A DNA stretch of 64,000 nt, from positions 434,001 through 498,000 of the forward strand of contig MU400525.1 in NCBI GenBank assembly GCA_022578965.1. The letters are read 5' to 3'. The DNA is from Xylaria sp. FL1777. Taxonomy: Eukaryota; Ascomycota; Sordariomycetes; Xylariales; Xylariaceae. The notes beneath the pieces were generated by a model. It did not search any database. It saw only the letters and a program-made list of their open reading frames with translations, and was not told the DNA's origin. The position numbers and the translations under genes are program-made. Positions 49,781-62,005 of the stretch are shown here, piece by piece (position 1 is the first letter of the stretch; every line of letters begins with the position of its first letter).

Positions 49781-52700
49781 TAAGTGTTTTTTAAGTTTTT
49801 AAGTATTATTAACGTATAAATATTTTTTTTATTTAATAAAATATTTAATATTATTATTATTTTAATAAAAATCTAGTATATTTTTAACTTTATAAATGTT
49901 TTAATTTGTTTTTATTTTTAGTTATATTTTAATAAGTGTTTTAATAAATGCTAGTTTTAGTAAGAAAATATAAAAAACAAGGTAAATTTATATGTTTTTT
50001 AGTAATAATAGTTTATAGTTAGTAAATAAAATAACTTTTTTAATTTTAAAAGAACTAAGTTTTTTAAATTTTAATTTGTTGCTTAGTTGTTTTGTTTTAA
50101 TTTAAGAAATATTAATATATATGTTTTGCTTTTGTTATAACAAATAGACTTTATTTTTTTTTTTAAAAGTTAGCTTTTTAGTTTGTTTTTTGTTATAGTA
50201 TTCTGTTATTTTTTGTTATAAAAACTAAAAGCATAATTATAATTTAACTTATAGCGTTTTAATTTTTATTGCAATAGTTTTTGCTTAAGGTACTATAATT
50301 AAAATAGCAAGTACTTCTATTAGTGTTTTTTTTTGTTTTATAATAGTTACTTGTTGTTTATAAATAGCTTTATATAAAAATATATTTATGTTTTTATTTG
50401 TTAATATATTATATAAGATTTATACTATTAATAATAGTTTTATTTAATTGTTTTATTAATAGTTAATATAACTTCATAAGTATTGTTTTAATATTTGGTT
50501 TAGTTTTTTTGTTTGTTTATTAGTTTATAAGTAATAAGCTATTAAGAACTTAAGTTTAACGCTAATAAGTTTAAAAAAACTTGTTTTAAATTTAAAAGTA
50601 AACAATTTATTTTAGTTTAAAATAATTTTTTTTAGTAGTTTATATTTATTTAAGTATTAGCGTACAAAAGCATATATAAGCTGCTTAGCTATAACATTTT
50701 CTTTAAATAATAAAAAATAAACATATTTAGTAAGTTTATTAATAATAACTTATATTTTATTGTATTATACTTTTATAATTAAATTAGTTAATAGAAATAA
50801 TGCTATAATAAAATTTTAAGCAATAGTATATTATACTTGTTTAAGTATTTATATAAGTTATAATAGTTTATAAAGCTTATGTTAAGCTGCTTTAGCTTTA
50901 TTACAAATGTTATATTTTTTTATAATAGTTTTAATTATATTTTATAGTTTTAAAAAGTTATATTTTTTTTATAGTTATTAAACTATTTTTGTTATTTTTT
51001 AGTGTTTATATAATAAATATTTATAAAAGTTCTTAATAAACTTGTTTTATAAAGCTTTTAGTAAATAAACTTTATGTTTATATATTAGCTTATTGTTTTT
51101 TAATTTTTTATGCTTTTATAGTTTTTTTAGTTTTTTAAAATTATAGGCTTATTATAGCTATACGTTTATAAAGTCTTTAAGTATAGTTTTAATTTTTAAG
51201 CTTTTATTTTATTATAAATGTAATACTTAAATGTTTTTTTTTAAAATCTTAAATCTTTTTTGATTTTATTAACTAAGTATATTTGCTTAAATGTTTTTTT
51301 TTTTTTTAATGTAATATATTTTAAAGTTAAATTTAAAAAAAAAAACCATTTAATTTTTATGTTGTTTAGTAATCTTTTGTATAGTTATAAATTTTGTTAA
51401 GTTTTAATAATTTAAATAAATTTTAATAAGTTTTATAGTTTTTATAAAAAACGGTTTTTACTTTTTAAGTGCTATAATAATTACAAGTAGTTTTTTGTTA
51501 TATATAAAGTATTATAGTGCTACATTTTATAGTGCTTTAAAATAATAAGCTATTAAGTGCTATTTTTTGTTATTTTTTAATTGTTTTAGTACTTTTGCAA
51601 TTATTTTATTTAAAGCGTTTATTTTTAGCTTTTTTTTTTTTTATAAGTTAAGTAGTTTAACTATAAAGTTAAAAGTAACTTTTAGCTTTAGTTCTTTAAA
51701 AGCTTTTTAGGCTTTTTTTAAGATTAAAAAGGATTTTTTTTTGTATTTTTTTTTTATATACTTTATAAAGTAACATGTTATTTTTTTAAAGTTTTAAATT
51801 AATATTTAAACATAGTTTAAAAATTTTAACGCTTATTATATATTTATAATAGTAGTTAAGTTAAATATTTTTTAATTTTATATTATATTAATTTTTAATT
51901 GTTAAATTTATATTTGTTTTAAAGTAATTATAAATCTTAAAAAGTTGATTTTTTATGTATGCTATATATATTTTTTTGTGTTAAATTGTAATTTTGCTTG
52001 TTTAAGTGTTTTTAATACTTAAGTTATGTATTTTTTGTATTTTTTTAGTGTTTTAAAGTAAATCAAAATATTATTTAAGTAAATAAATACAAATTTATTT
52101 AAAAACTTCTATAGAATTATTATTATTATGTATTAAAAGCTAGCTAGTATGTTTTATAGTTTTTATAGCATAACTATGTATTTATATAGTTTATATATTA
52201 TTTATATAGCAGTTTTTTATTTTTTTCTTTTAGTTATTTTAATAGTATAATATTTATTTAAAATATTAACTGCTATAAATTATTTTGCTTAGCTAATATT
52301 TTTTTTTATAGTTATTAATAAAGTAAGAAAATATTTATTTGCAATAATAATTATATTTAATAGTTAGTAGTTAACTATTATTTGCTATATTAGTTTTTTT
52401 TTTTTATTAATTAGTTGTTTTTTGTTTTTTATTTTAAGTACTAATACTGTAAGGTATTTAGCAGATAACTAAAATTTTTTTAGAAATCTTTTTGCTAGAT
52501 TTTTCTAAATATATTTTTATAAAGCGTTTGTTTTGTTTAAGCTTATATAATATACTTAATAAAGCTTTAGTTAATATTTTTTTTTAATAAAAATATAGTA
52601 GTTTTATAAGCTATATTTAAAAAGTTTTTTTTTTTTTTTTTTTTTAAATAGTTTGTAAAATTTATAATATATTTTTAGTATTTTGTTTAAGATTTTTTTT

Positions 52701-55700
52701 GCAATTTTTCTGATTTTTTTGCTTTGTTTTTTACTTTTTTAATTAATAGTTTTTGCTTTTTATTAAATTAAAAAGTTGCTAGTTTTTAGCTATAATATTT
52801 CTAAAATAATGTTATAATTAGATATATTAGCAATATTTAATATAATTTGTTTTTTGTGTTTTTATATAAATATATTAAAAAGTTTGGTTTTTTTAAGTAT
52901 ATAATTGTTATTATAGCTAAAAGTGCTTTTATTAAATCTTTTAATTTTTTAAGATTTTTGTTTGTATTTTTAAGGAATTTTATTTTGTTTTGCTACTTTA
53001 GGTAAAATTATGTTAGCTTATATTTTTAAATTAATTAAAGTGTTATACTTTTTTTTTTAATATATAAGTTTAACTTTAAATTAGTTTTACTAGTTATTAT
53101 ATTAAATTTTATGTAAGGCTTTAGTTTTTTTAGCTATTTGCTGCTTTTTTAGCAAGTATTTATTTTGTTTTTTGATTTTTTTTTATTAAATGTTTAAATG
53201 CTTGTTTTATTTTGTATTTTAGATATTATTATACTTTATTTTGTTTTTGCTTTTAAGCAAGCTTTAAATTATAGTTTTTAAGCTTTTTTGCTTTTAGCAA
53301 TTATTTTTTAGTATAGCTATGCTTTAATTAACTAGTAATATTTATAGCAGTTGTTTTTATATTTTTTTAAAATAGTGTTATAAGTATAATTAGAATTCTT
53401 TTTAAATATTACAAATTTTTATAGATTTTTGTAGTGAATTATAGTTATAACTAACTACTTTAATTTATAAAAGTTTTATATTTTTATTTTTGCAATTTGT
53501 TTAAAAAACTAATTATTTTTTAGTTTGTTAAGTAAATATTAGTAGTAATAATATATTATATAGCAATTTTATAATACTTTGTTATGTTTTAAATTTTTTA
53601 AGCATAAAATATTATTATTATTTTTTATTATAGTTTTATTATAATAATAACTTTTAGCAATTAGTTAAATTGCTAGTTTTAATTTTTAAAACATATTAGT
53701 TTTTATATTAACTATTAATACTTTTTTGTTTTGTTATATTTAAAGCAGTTTAAGCTATAAAAATATTTTATTTATTTTTATTAGTTTTTTTTTTGTGGTA
53801 TTTTTTATAACTTTTAATCTTATTTATTTTTGTTTTAAAGTTTTATAAGTTTTGTTTTTTTAGGTTTACTTAATAACTAAGTGTTTTAATAGTTTATAAT
53901 TAGTTTAGTAATTATACTATTTATAATTATAGTTTTGTTTTTTTAAACATAACTTTTTTTTAAGCTATATTTTAAGCTTTAATAGTTTAAAGCTTTTATA
54001 GTTTTATAAGTTTGCTAACTATATTAACTTACTACTTTTTATTGTTTGTTATTTTTAATTAAACTATTTTTTTAGGTTATATATTAAATAACTTTAATTG
54101 TTTATATAGTAAATATATTCTTTTATAATTTGTTTTAATAACTATAAAGCTTTTAAATAGTATTTATATGCTTGTTTATTTTAACCTATATAAATAAAGC
54201 ATTTAGATTTATTTAGTATAACACTTTTATTTTAACTTAAAATAATAATTTTATACTTTTGCTTTAAAAACATATTTTCTAAGTTATTTTGTTGTTTTTT
54301 ATTGTTTTGGACTTTTATAACTTGTACTTTTTTTTTAAGTTAAAAAATCTTTTTTTTTTTATAGCTTTTTTTTCTGTTTTTTTTTTTAAATTAACATTAT
54401 TTTTAAAAGTGTTTTTTTTTTTTATAGTTATAACATTTAACTTTAAATATATTTTAAAATTATTGTTTTTAGACTTTACTAATTTGCTTGGATTTTTATT
54501 TAATACTTTCTTAAGTATTTTTTTTTTTGTTTTTTTTAGTTCTTTTAGTTTTAAAATACTAGTTAAATAATTATTAATTAATTATAATAGCTATATTAAT
54601 ATATATATTAATTTTTGCTAGTTTATTTATTTTATATAGTTTGTTTTAAACTTAAGTTTTAAGTTTACTATAAAATAAGTAAAATAATACAAGCTTAAGC
54701 AATTTTAAGATTACTGCTAATTGTTTAAATTTTATAGCATAATTTGCTGCTGCTTTTATTTGTTTTAAGCAGTAAAGTGCTTTTTTTGCATGTTTTGCTT
54801 TTTAAATGTTTTTAAATAATGTTTTTATTTAATTTTTAAACTTAACGTAGTTTTTAAAAATTTTTTTTGTTTTTAGCTTAAGGTTAGTTAACTTATTAGC
54901 TTTTAAAAAATCTTTTAAAATAAGTTAAAACTATTTTAGTATTTTTTTTAACAAAAATTATAAAATAGTTATTATTTTTTGGTTTTTTTTTGTAATAATA
55001 ATAAAGTGCTATTTTAAATAAAGTTTAGCATAAATTAAAAAAGCTTTTATATTTATAGATTTATTATAAAGCTTTAAAGCAGTAAGTTTAAAACTTTTAA
55101 TGTTTAGCATTTTTAATATTATAAATAATTTTAATAGTAAAAGCAGTAGTAATAATAAAAGGTTAAGTTTTTTATTTTAAGTTATTATTTTAAGTGTAGC
55201 AGTAATAAAAGTAGGCGTTAAGTTTACTAGTAGTAATATTAGCGTTAATTATAATATAATTATTTATTTAAAGCTTTAATTTATTATTATAGTAATAATT
55301 ATTATTGCTGCTTTAATTACTATAGTTAATGTTTGTGCTAGTTTAAAAGTTATAACGCTTAGTATTTAAGCTGCTTTTTAAGTTAAAGCAACTAGTTTAC
55401 TTTGTAGCGCTAGCATTAGCGTTAGTTTTTTTTTATTATTGCTGCTTAACTTTTTTTTTTTTATTATTACTTTTCTTTTAATAAAAATAACTAGTAAAAG
55501 TGCTAAAGTTTATTGTTTTAGTACGTTATTAGTTCTAAAGGTTTTTAAGATTTTTAAACTTAATTTTTAACTTTTTGTTTTTAATAATATAATTTAGATT
55601 TAGTTTATTAGTTATTAAGTAAAGTTTACTTATGTAATACTATTTAGCATTTTTGTTTTTTAAATATTTCTTTAGTATACTTTTAAAAGTTTATTTTATA

Positions 55701-55777
55701 AATTATTTATTATTTAACTTTTTATATTAATATTTATTTTTATGTATTAGGTTTTATTAATTAAAGAGCTATTAAAA

Positions 55778-56296
55778 TATAATAGACTTATTATATATTA
55801 ATATAACAGGTTTGCTTTTAAAGTTTTAATTTATAAGTAATAATAAGATTTTTAATAATAGTTCGTTAAAAAGGTTTTTAAGGTACTTTTATTACTATGC
55901 ATTAATAGGAGTTTTAAAAAATTAAAAGTAATAAATATATTAATGCTTAGTAGTTATAAAAAAAATTAATAGCTAAAAAGCTAAAAACTAAATAAATAAC
56001 TAAATACAAAAAATATATAATTATATAAATAAAAAAAACAGTAGTAGTAATTTATAAACATTGCTTTTTTTAATAAGCTTAATGCTATATTGTTTTAAGT
56101 TTATAGCTTAATAAACTTAATACTTAAGTTTGTTAAGTTTAAGGCTTAATAGACTTAACGCTTAAGTTTGTTAAGTTTATGCATTAAACCCTTATAGTGG
56201 TTTAAATACATATTTTTTTAATGAATAGGACTTCTTTTATGCATGCCTTCTTTACACCTGGCCTTTTAACTAGCCTGGTTAGCTCATTTTGTAACA
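55778..56296 (-). repeat. LTR of element A, right copy (5' LTR in sense of the element)
   Basis: 519 bp, begins TATAATAGACT and ends GTAACA. The outermost ~70 bases (56225-56296) keep near-normal composition (CCTGGCCTTTTAACTAGCCT), so mutation was lighter at the edge of the repeat. It is followed by the target duplication TTAAG. Confidence 0.88.
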
Positions 56297-56301
56297 TTAA
56301 G

Positions 56302-56778
56302 ATTTTATTTAAATTATATATAGCTACTAAAAGTATTGCTTTATAATTATAGCAAATATATTAAATGCATTTTTTAAACATTAATTGCTATAATTTTCTT
56401 TTATTAGTTATTTTTATGCAAGTTTTATTAAACTGTTTAATTTAAAGTAAAAAGTACTTTTTTTAAATAAGTTTTTTGCTATAACTATAGCTTTAGCTAA
56501 TAATGTTATTTTTTACTCTTTTAAATAAGTTAAATTATAGCAAAAGTTTTAAACTTTTTTTAATAATTAAAAAAAAGCATACTTTTTTTTAAAAAGTTTA
56601 TTTTTTACTAAAAAAGCACTTAGCATTTTTTGCATTTTGTTTACATAGTTTACTTTATTTAGTTAAAATAAACTAGTAGCTATATATTTTACTTTATTTA
56701 ATTATTTAAAATATAACACTAATAACTTTATTTTTTAATTATTAATAAATTTTATTATTAATAAACTTAGTATATTAT
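56302..56778. other. AT-rich spacer between elements A and B
   Basis: About 480 bp not matching the LTRs or the internal regions of the recognised elements. It was the host sequence when A and B inserted. No coding trace is visible. Confidence 0.45.
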
Positions 56779-57273
56779 TATAACGAACTTATTATATATT
56801 AATATAACAGGTTTGCTTTTAAGGTCTTAATTTGCAAATAATAATAAGATTTTTAACAATAGTTCGTTAAGGAGATTTTTAGAGTACTTTTACTACTATG
56901 CATTAATAAAGGTTTTAAAGAATTAAAAGTAATAAATATATTAATGCTTAGTAGTTATAAGGAAATTAATAGCTAAAGAACTAAAACTAAGTAAATAACT
57001 AAATATAAAAAGTATATAATTATATAAATAAAGAAAAAATAAAAAAAGTAATAACTTTTTTTAAATTATTGCAAGTTTAGTAAGCATTAAATTATTATAA
57101 GCTTAGTAAGCTTTAAATTATTATAAGCTTAGTAAGCTTTAAATTATTATAAGTTTAATAAGCTAAATAAGTTATTATATAATTTTAGCTTTAGCTAGCA
57201 AAAAAAAAAATATATAATATATATAAAAGCATTAAGCTGCTTTAAAAACTACTTTTGTATTAATTTTGTAATA
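56779..57273 (-). repeat. 495-bp LTR of element B with 26-bp internal tandem repeats
   Basis: The same length as the LTRs of C and D. At about 57063-57166 it carries four copies of a 26-bp unit (AAATTATTATAAGCTTAGTA followed by AGCTTT). The less mutated LTR of D shows the same unit with ATTACCGTAAGC where B has ATTATTATAAGC, a direct view of C-to-T and G-to-A change. Confidence 0.85.
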
Positions 57274-57299
57274 CTATTTCTTTTTTTTTAAAATTGTTG

Positions 57300-57990
57300 T
57301 TTTAATAATTTTCTATAAATATTTTTTTTTTCTTTTTTTTTTATATGTTATAATATTAAAACGCATTAAAAAAACTAACTGCTTATTTAAAATAAAACAA
57401 AAACTTGTTTTTGCTTTTTTTATTAATTTTATTAGTTATAAAGTTATGTTTTACTTTTGCTGCTTTAATTAGTTATTAATATATAAAATAACAAATAATA
57501 TGTTTTATTGTTTTAAATGCATATATGTTAGTTATTTTTGCAATAAATTAAAAATCTTAATTAATTTAATTAATAATATAGTTTTTAAATACTGTTGTTT
57601 TAAAAAAAAAAAAAAGCAAGCAAAGCAATAACTACTTTTAGTTTAAAAAGAATTAAAACAAGCTTAAAATAGCTTTAATTTTGTTTTAAGCAAATTAGCT
57701 TAGCTTTATATATAAAAACGTTTTTTAAAAACAAAAAGTATTAAAATAGTTTAGCAAAAGCTTTAGTTTTTAAATAAACTAAACAAAATAAAGCACATTA
57801 AAAAAAAACAAAAAGCATTAATAAAAAAGCAAAAATAACAAAAAAAATAAGCTAAAGTAATATAAGCTGCTTTATTTAAGTTTAATTAGAATTTTTTAAG
57901 CGTTTTTTTTAAAGTTAACTTTTTTTTTCTAGTTTTAAGCAGTTAAAATATTAGCAGTAAAACTAACTTATAATTACTTTAATAGTTTTT
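57300..57990 (+). pseudogene. Antisense cysteine/lysine-rich frame of the Gypsy family, copy in B
   Basis: Parallels the frame in C; its start codon position reads ATA instead of ATG. Many stops. The limits are approximate. Confidence 0.4.
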
Positions 57991-58609
57991 AAATATTTTT
58001 TAAGTTTTTAAATGTTATTAGTATATAAATATTCTTTTTATTTAATAAAATACTTTAAGTTATTATTGTTTTAATAAAAATTTAGTATATTTTTAACTTT
58101 ATAAACGTTTTAATTTATTTTTATTTTTAGTTATATTTTAATAAATGTTTTAATAAGTGCTAATTTTAATAAAGAAATATAAAAAATAAAGTAAATTTAT
58201 ATATTTTTTAGTAATAATAGTTTATAGTTAATAAGTAAAATAACTTTTTTAATTTTAAAAAGGCTAAGTTTTTTAAATTTTAATTTATTGCTTAGTTGTT
58301 TTATTTTAATTTAAAAAATATTAATGTTTGCATTTTGTTTTTATTGTAGTAAATAAACTTTGTTTTTTTTTTTAAAAGTTAGTTCTTTAGTTTATTTTTT
58401 GTTATAATATATTAATATTTGTTATTATAAAAATTAAAGGCATAATTATAGTTTAACTTGTAGCGTTTTAATTTTTGTTGCAATAGTTTTTGCTTAAGGT
58501 GCTATAGTTAAAATAGCAAGTATTTTTATTAATGTTTTTTTTTGTTTTTTAATAATTGCTTGCTATTTATAAATAGCTTTATGCAAAAATATATTTATAT
58601 TTTTGTTTA

Positions 58610-58816
58610 TAGTAAGGTCTACTATGGGTAGTGAGGCAATTAAGCATAGAAAGTGTGATGTAGATTAAAAGGAGGGGGGCCCTGCAAGCAATTGCTACGT
58701 AATTGCCTTAAGCATAGGCCCCACATAGCTATCTAGCTAAGCCACCATAGCCACAAGTGGGGATACTACTGTGGCTAGACCCCATAAATATAGAGTCCTC
58801 TTTTTAGTCTATATTA
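58610..58816. mobile_element. 207-bp GC-normal insertion (solo LTR- or TRIM-like) inside element B
   Basis: Copies A (about 50397) and C (about 63262) are continuous here, while B has an extra 207 bp of ordinary composition (GGAGGGGGGCCCTGCAAGC and similar). It is flanked by a 5-bp duplication GTTTA (58605-58609 and 58817-58821). A 5-bp duplication and an end rich in ATAAATATAGAGTCCTC fit a solo LTR of a small retroelement. No terminal inverted repeats and no polymerase III boxes were seen. It is unmutated compared with its surroundings, so it arrived after RIP or is single-copy. Confidence 0.7.
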
Positions 58817-60347
58817 GTTTATTAATATATTATATAAGATTTATATTATTAATAATAGTTTTACTTAATTGTTTTATTAATAGTTAATATAACTTTATAA
58901 ATATTATTTTAATATTTAGTTTAATTTTTTTGTTTGTTTATTTGTTTATAAGTAATAAATAGTTAAAAACTTTAGTTTAATACTAATAAGTTTAAAAAAA
59001 TTAGTTTTAAACTTAAAAGTAAATAATTTATTTTGGTTTAAAATAATTTTTTTTAGTAGCTTATATTTATTTAAATATTAGCATATAAAAGTATATATAA
59101 GTTATTTAGTTATTATATTTTTTTTAAACAGTAAAAAGTAAGCATACTTAGTAAATTTATTAATAATAACTTATATTTTATTATATTATACTTTTATAAC
59201 TAAATTAGTTAATAAAAATAATGCTATAATAAAATTTTAAGCAATAGTATGCTATGCTTATTTAAGTATTTATATAAGTTATAGTAGTTTATAAAGCTTA
59301 TATTAAGCTATTTTAGCTTTATTACAAATATTGCACTTTTTTATAATAAATTTAACTATGTTTTATAGTTTTAAAAAATTATACTTTTTTTATAATTGTT
59401 TAACTGTTTTTATTGTTTTTTAGTATTTATGTAATAAATATTTATAAAATTCTTTAATAAACTTGTTTTATAAAAATTCCAGTAAATAAACCTTATGTTT
59501 ATATATTAGCTTGTTATTTTTTAATTTTTTATGTTTTTATAGTTATATTAACTTCTTTAAGTTATAAGCTTATTATAGTTATATATTTATAAAGTTCTTA
59601 AGTATAACTTTAATTTTTAAGCTTTTATTTTTTTAGGAATATAATACTTAAATGTTTTTTTTTAGAACTTTAAATCCTTTTTAACTTTGTTAACTAAGTA
59701 TATTTGCTTAAATGTTTTTTTTTTTTTTAATATAATATATTTTAAAGTTAAACTTAAAAAAAAAAACCATTTAATTTTTATGTTATTTAGTAATTTTTTA
59801 TGTAGTTATAAATTTTATTAAGTTTTAATGATTTAAATAAATTTTAATTAGCTTTATAGTTTCTATAAGAAATAGTTTTTACTTTTTAAGTGCTATAATA
59901 ATTGCAAATAGTTCTTTATTATATATAGGATATTATAATGCTATGTTTTGTAATGCTTTAAAGTAATAAGCTACTAGGTATTATTTTTTGTTATTTTTTA
60001 GTTATTTTAAAACTTCTGCAATTATATTATTTAAAGCATTTATTTTTAGCTTTTTTTTTTTCTGTAAATTAGGTAATTTAACTATAAGGTTAAAAATAAC
60101 TCTTAGTTTTAGTTTTTTAAAAGCTTTTTAAGCTTTCTTTAAAATTAAAAAAGATTTTTTTTTATATTTTTTCTTTATATACTTTATAAAGTAAAATGCT
60201 ATTTTTCTAAAGTTTTAAATTAATATTTAAACATAGTTTAAAAATTTTAATGCTTGTTATATGTTTATAATAATAGCTAAGTTAAGTATTTTCTAGTTTT
60301 ATACTATGTTAATTTTTAACTATTAAATCTATATTTGTTTTAAGGTA

Positions 60348-60842
60348 TATTACGAAATTAGCACAGGGGTGGCTTTTAAAGCGGCTTAATGCCTTTATAT
60401 ATACTATACACCTCTTTTTTTGTTAGCTAAAGCTAAAGTTATATAATAACTCACTTAGCTTATTAAGCTTACGGTAATTTAAAGCTTATTAAGCTTACGG
60501 TAATTTAAAGCTTACTAAGCTTACGGTAATTTAATGCTTACTAAACTTGTAATAATTTAAAAAAAGTTACTACTTTTTTTACTTTTTTTTTGTTTATATA
60601 ATTATGCATTTTTTATATTTAGTTATTTACTTAGTTTTAGTTCTTTAGCTATTAATTTTCTTATAACTACTAAGCATTAATATATTTATTACTTTTAATT
60701 TTTTAAGACCTTTATTAATATATAGTAATAAAAATATCCTAAAAACCTCTTTAACGAACTACTGTTAAAGATTTTATTATTACTTATAAATTAAGACTTT
60801 AAAAGCAAACCTGTTATATTAATATATAATAAGTCTATTATA
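60348..60842 (+). repeat. 495-bp LTR of element D, reverse orientation
   Basis: Starts TATTACGAAATT and ends AAGTCTATTATA. It holds the 26-bp repeat units at about 60455-60560 in a form richer in G and C (AAGCTTACGGTAATTT). Confidence 0.82.
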
Positions 60843-61431
60843 CTTTAATAACTTTTTAATTAATAAAACCTAATATATAAAAACAAATATTAATATAAAA
60901 AGTTAAATAACAAACAATTTACAAAATAAACTTTTAAAGGTATACTAAAAAGATATTTAAAAGATAAAAATGCTAAATAGCATTATGTAAGTAAACTTTA
61001 CTTAATAACTAATAAACCAAATCTAGGTTATATTACTAAAAATAAAAAGTCAAGAATTAAGTTTAAAGATTTTAAAGACTTTTAGAACTAATAATATATT
61101 AAAACAATAAACCTTAGCACTTTTATTAGCTATTTTTATTAAAAAAAAAGCAGTAATAAAGAAAAAAGAGTTAAATAGCAGCAGTAAAAAAAAACTAACG
61201 CTAACGCTAGCGCTATAAAGCAAACTAGTTGCTTTAACCTAAAAAACAGCTTAAACACTAAGCATTATAACTTTTAAACTAGCATAAATACTAGTTATAA
61301 TAATTAAAGCAGCAATAATAACTGCTATTATAACAATAAATTAAAGCTTTAAACAAATAATTATACTATAATTAACGCTAATATTACTACTAGCAAACTT
61401 AACGCCTACTTTTATTACTGTTATACTTAAA
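60348..61431 (+). mobile_element. Gypsy element D (plus orientation), 5' LTR and start of gag region
   Basis: A 495-bp LTR lies at 60348-60842 as the reverse complement of the B and C LTRs. It is followed by 589 bp that are the reverse complement of about 55777-55190 in element A, that is the gag-proximal region. The sequence is then cut by element C at 61432. D inserted into B in the opposite direction. The left edge of its LTR (about 60353-60400) is the least mutated part of the array (GCACAGGGGTGGC). Confidence 0.78.
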
Positions 61432-61926
61432 TGTAATAAACCTGTTATATATTAATATAATAAGTTTGCTTTTAAAGTCTTAATTTGCAAGTAATAATAG
61501 GATTTTTAACAGTAATTCATTAGGAAAGTTTTTAGGGTACTTTTATTACTATGCATTAATAAAAGTTTTAAAAAATTAAAAGTAATAAATATATTAATAC
61601 TTAGTAGTTATAAAAAAATTAATAGTTAAAAAGCTAAAACTAAATAAATAACTAAATATAAAAAGTATATAATTATATAAACAAAAGAAAAATAAAAAAA
61701 GTAATAACTCTTTTTAAATTATTATAAGTTTAATAAGCACTAAATTATTATAAGCTTAGTAAGCTTTAAATTATTATAAGCTTAATAAGTTTTAAATTAT
61801 TATAAGCTTAGTAAACTAAGTAAGTTATTATGTAATTTTAGCTTTAGCTAGCAAAAAAAGAAGTGTATAATATATATAAAAGCATTAAGCTGCTTTAAAA
61901 GCTATTTTTATGCTAATTTTATAACA
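61432..61926 (-). repeat. 495-bp LTR of element C
   Basis: Same length and layout as the LTRs of B and D; the 26-bp units lie at about 61714-61815. It retains a TG start, so it shows the original end of the family best. Confidence 0.85.
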
Positions 61927-62005
61927 CTATTTCTTTTTTTTTAAAATTGTTGTTTTAATAATTTTTTGTAAGTATTTTTTTTTTTTTTTTTTTTTATATA
62001 TTATA

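Larger units (their letters stand above)
48558..56296 (-). mobile_element. Complete RIP-degraded Ty3/Gypsy LTR retrotransposon (element A)
   Basis: 7.74 kb bounded by two direct 519-bp LTRs (48558-49076 and 55778-56296). A 5-bp target duplication TTAAG lies at 48553-48557 and 56297-56301. The element reads on the minus strand: its 5' LTR is the right-hand one, and an A-run polypurine tract lies next to 49076. Decayed pol can be recognised on the minus strand. Reverse transcriptase lies at about 52190-51950, with KFVFIYLNNILIYFKTLKKY where the family has YLDDILIY; integrase core lies at about 50890-50640, with IINKLTKYVYFLLFKEN. Every frame is broken by many stops, and aspartates have become asparagine, as expected from C-to-T changes. 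The region at about 55700-54000 would be gag. The element is not functional. Confidence 0.88.
56779..60347 (-). mobile_element. Gypsy element B, 3' half, interrupted by element D
   Basis: Starts with a 495-bp LTR (56779-57273: TATAACGAACTT to GTAATA), followed by the purine-tract complement CTATTTCTTTTTTTTT. Internal sequence then parallels element A from about 49100 to about 51925 (integrase and upstream), with a 207-bp insertion at 58610-58816. Similarity stops abruptly at 60347, where the reverse-oriented LTR of D begins. The LTR shares its first ~300 bp with the LTR of A but differs in the rest, so A and B belong to sister subfamilies. Heavily mutated throughout. Confidence 0.82.

Noticed and set aside
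54289..54570. Open frame of 93 codons on the plus strand, rich in Phe and Leu
   Set aside because: It lies in the T-rich strand of element A, opposite to pol. T-runs give TTT codons without stops; there is no protein signal.
60455..60560. Regular short repeats resembling a CRISPR array
   Set aside because: Units are head-to-tail without spacers, lie inside an LTR of a fungal retroelement, and recur in the other LTRs.
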